NCBI GenBank assembly: GCA_935421135.1
Contig: OW285193.1
Span: 17,780,099-17,844,098 of the forward strand
Length of the DNA stretch: 64,000 nt
From: Bugulina stolonifera
Lineage: Eukaryota > Bryozoa > Gymnolaemata > Cheilostomatida > Bugulidae
Reading direction: 5' to 3'
The notes under the pieces: generated by a model
Told to the model about the DNA's origin: nothing
The model's input: the letters and a program-made list of their open reading frames with translations, nothing else
The model's database searches: none
In this document: positions 62,686-64,000 of the stretch, piece by piece
Position numbering within the stretch: position 1 is the stretch's first letter
How the letters are laid out: every line of letters starts with the position of its first letter
Program-made: the position numbers and the translations under genes

Positions 62686-64000
62686 GGGACAGTCTTCCCA
62701 TAATCCTTTCAGCAGAAACAAAGTGTCATGCAAATTCCTTATTTCAATTTAAAGTTCATCAATATTGTGTTGTTTTCTTCATAACTGCCAAGTTAACTGT
62801 AGACTTGCATAGTTTGATGTTTAGTTTAGACTTCTCTGGATCCATCTTGTTGACAATAATAGCCTGTGATCTAAAGAAGAGCATTACCACACTTACATGG
62901 TTGATCAGCAGAGAAACTAAAAACCAAGATTGTCTCTAGCAATGACCTTTTTATGATTACACATGTATTCGTCATCAATTAGAAGTTGTCACCTCTATTG
63001 CAGATGTTACAATTAAAGTGTAGACGGCTGACTATCGCATACCTACTGATTTTCTGCCTATATAGTTTACTTGTATACTTGTCTGGTAGATTTTAACTTC
63101 ATCAGTACAATTTTATACTGTACTTCTAACTTTTATAGCTGAATGGCAACATGTGACTTTTGAACATGGTAGTAGTAATTCCTATCTTGTTGTCAGCACT
63201 TAGCATCAAATATCATGGTGACATTCAAACATGTATAATATGTGCTTTCACCTAACGTAACCATTACACTACTTAGTAGGTCTATTGTTATATGGCGATA
63301 CATACCTGCTGTCGTCGTCTGTTGTCGTCGTTTGTTGTCGTCGTCTGTTGTTGTCGTCTGCTGTTGTCGTCTGCTGTTGTCGTCTGGTGTTGTCGTCTGT
63401 TGTTGTCATCTGTTGTTGTCGTCTGTTGTTGTCGTCTGTTGTTGTTGTTTGTCATCGTTGCAACACTTAATTAGATCAATGGTCATATTATCTTGTTGTA
63501 TCTTTTCCTATTGGCTCCGTTATATCATCAGAAGTAATTAAAGGACTTCATTGGTTTGTCTAAAGTATTATAATATGATGTATTGGCACTTATGCATATT
63601 ATATTTTTGTCTTCTTTGCTACCTTTGGATACAGAGTATACTAGTCATGAGGTTATTAATATATTATATACATGTATATATATATGTATATATTTGGATT
63701 AGCTCTTGGTACCTACACTTATCACAAGATATACACAATAACTTATTTGCATGTACATTGGGAGAATGATAGGATCTACCATTGCAAGGAGTCGTCAGCA
63801 CGAGAGGATAACTTCGTTCTAAAACTGTTATGCTTGCACACTTTTACAAATTCAGTAGCTTTGCCTGTCCTATTTCTAAGCACTAAGGGCTGCATTTTTC
63901 CTGTTTACAATGACAACCTTAAACTAAATATGTATAAAAAGTCGAATAACTGACCTACTGCAAGGGGTTAAAGTTCACTATGATAACATACCAACATGTG
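62686..64000. other. Right edge, no gene recognised
   Basis: The content is a (TGTTGTCGTC)n tract at about 63,305-63,445, one GAGAGGATAACTTC box at about 63,803, and AT-rich sequence. No exon was recognised. Confidence 0.45.
63305..63445. repeat. (TGTTGTCGTC)n minisatellite
   Basis: Irregular TGTTGTCGTC decamers are open in three frames on the + strand, giving spurious Val/Cys/Ser-rich reading frames. Confidence 0.9.

Noticed and set aside
63242..63541. Val/Cys/Ser-rich open frames in three frames
   Set aside because: All are products of the (TGTTGTCGTC)n repeat.

Overview
The window reads as nuclear DNA from an early-branching animal. Genes are small and multi-exon, with GT-AG introns of about 0.1-1.5 kb, the DNA is AT-rich, and it is full of short non-autonomous transposons. 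Recognisable genes are a mitochondrial COQ9, V-type ATPase subunit B, an ankyrin/TRP-type cation channel, an SLC36-like amino acid transporter, and six tandem genes for secreted antistasin/WAP cysteine-rich proteins. A sponge (probably demosponge) is my best guess from gene content and compactness. This is inference, and a cnidarian or placozoan cannot be excluded from sequence alone.

Layout: 491-1284 (+) is a small single-pass membrane protein or the 3' end of a larger gene. 1628-4132 (-) is COQ9, head-to-head with the V-ATPase B gene at 4520-9773 (+) across a promoter of about 390 bp. 10274-16926 (-) is a 14-exon TRP-like channel. From 17.9 to 49.8 kb every recognised intact gene is on the + strand and belongs to one cysteine-rich family: A 17905-23345, B 25848-30614, C 32895-33774, D 34846-37379, E 41711-43917, F 48662-49800. 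The cluster has been loaded with mobile DNA: three solo LTRs, a tRNA-derived SINE, a non-LTR retrotransposon 3' end, Tc1/mariner-like and hAT-like MITEs, foldback elements, and a 2 kb inverted-repeat element that cuts off a transporter pseudogene. 49958-55954 (-) is a 12-exon SLC36-like transporter. From 58.1 to 62.7 kb lies a large inverted repeat whose spacer holds about 17 copies of a 70-bp satellite. No gene was recognised after 56 kb.

All exon models were assembled by hand from splice sites and checked for reading phase. Every listed gene model joins in frame from start to stop. The cluster genes share a signal-peptide first exon and symmetric phase-1 modules (antistasin-like or WAP), which explains how they diversify by exon duplication and loss. 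Their likely role, by family, is secreted serine-protease inhibition or matrix/defence.

The most unexpected signal is a short dispersed box, GAGAGGAYAACT. It occurs exactly 11 times on both strands and in many degenerate forms, sometimes embedded in longer repeat copies. The octamer TACATGTA is also strongly over-represented.
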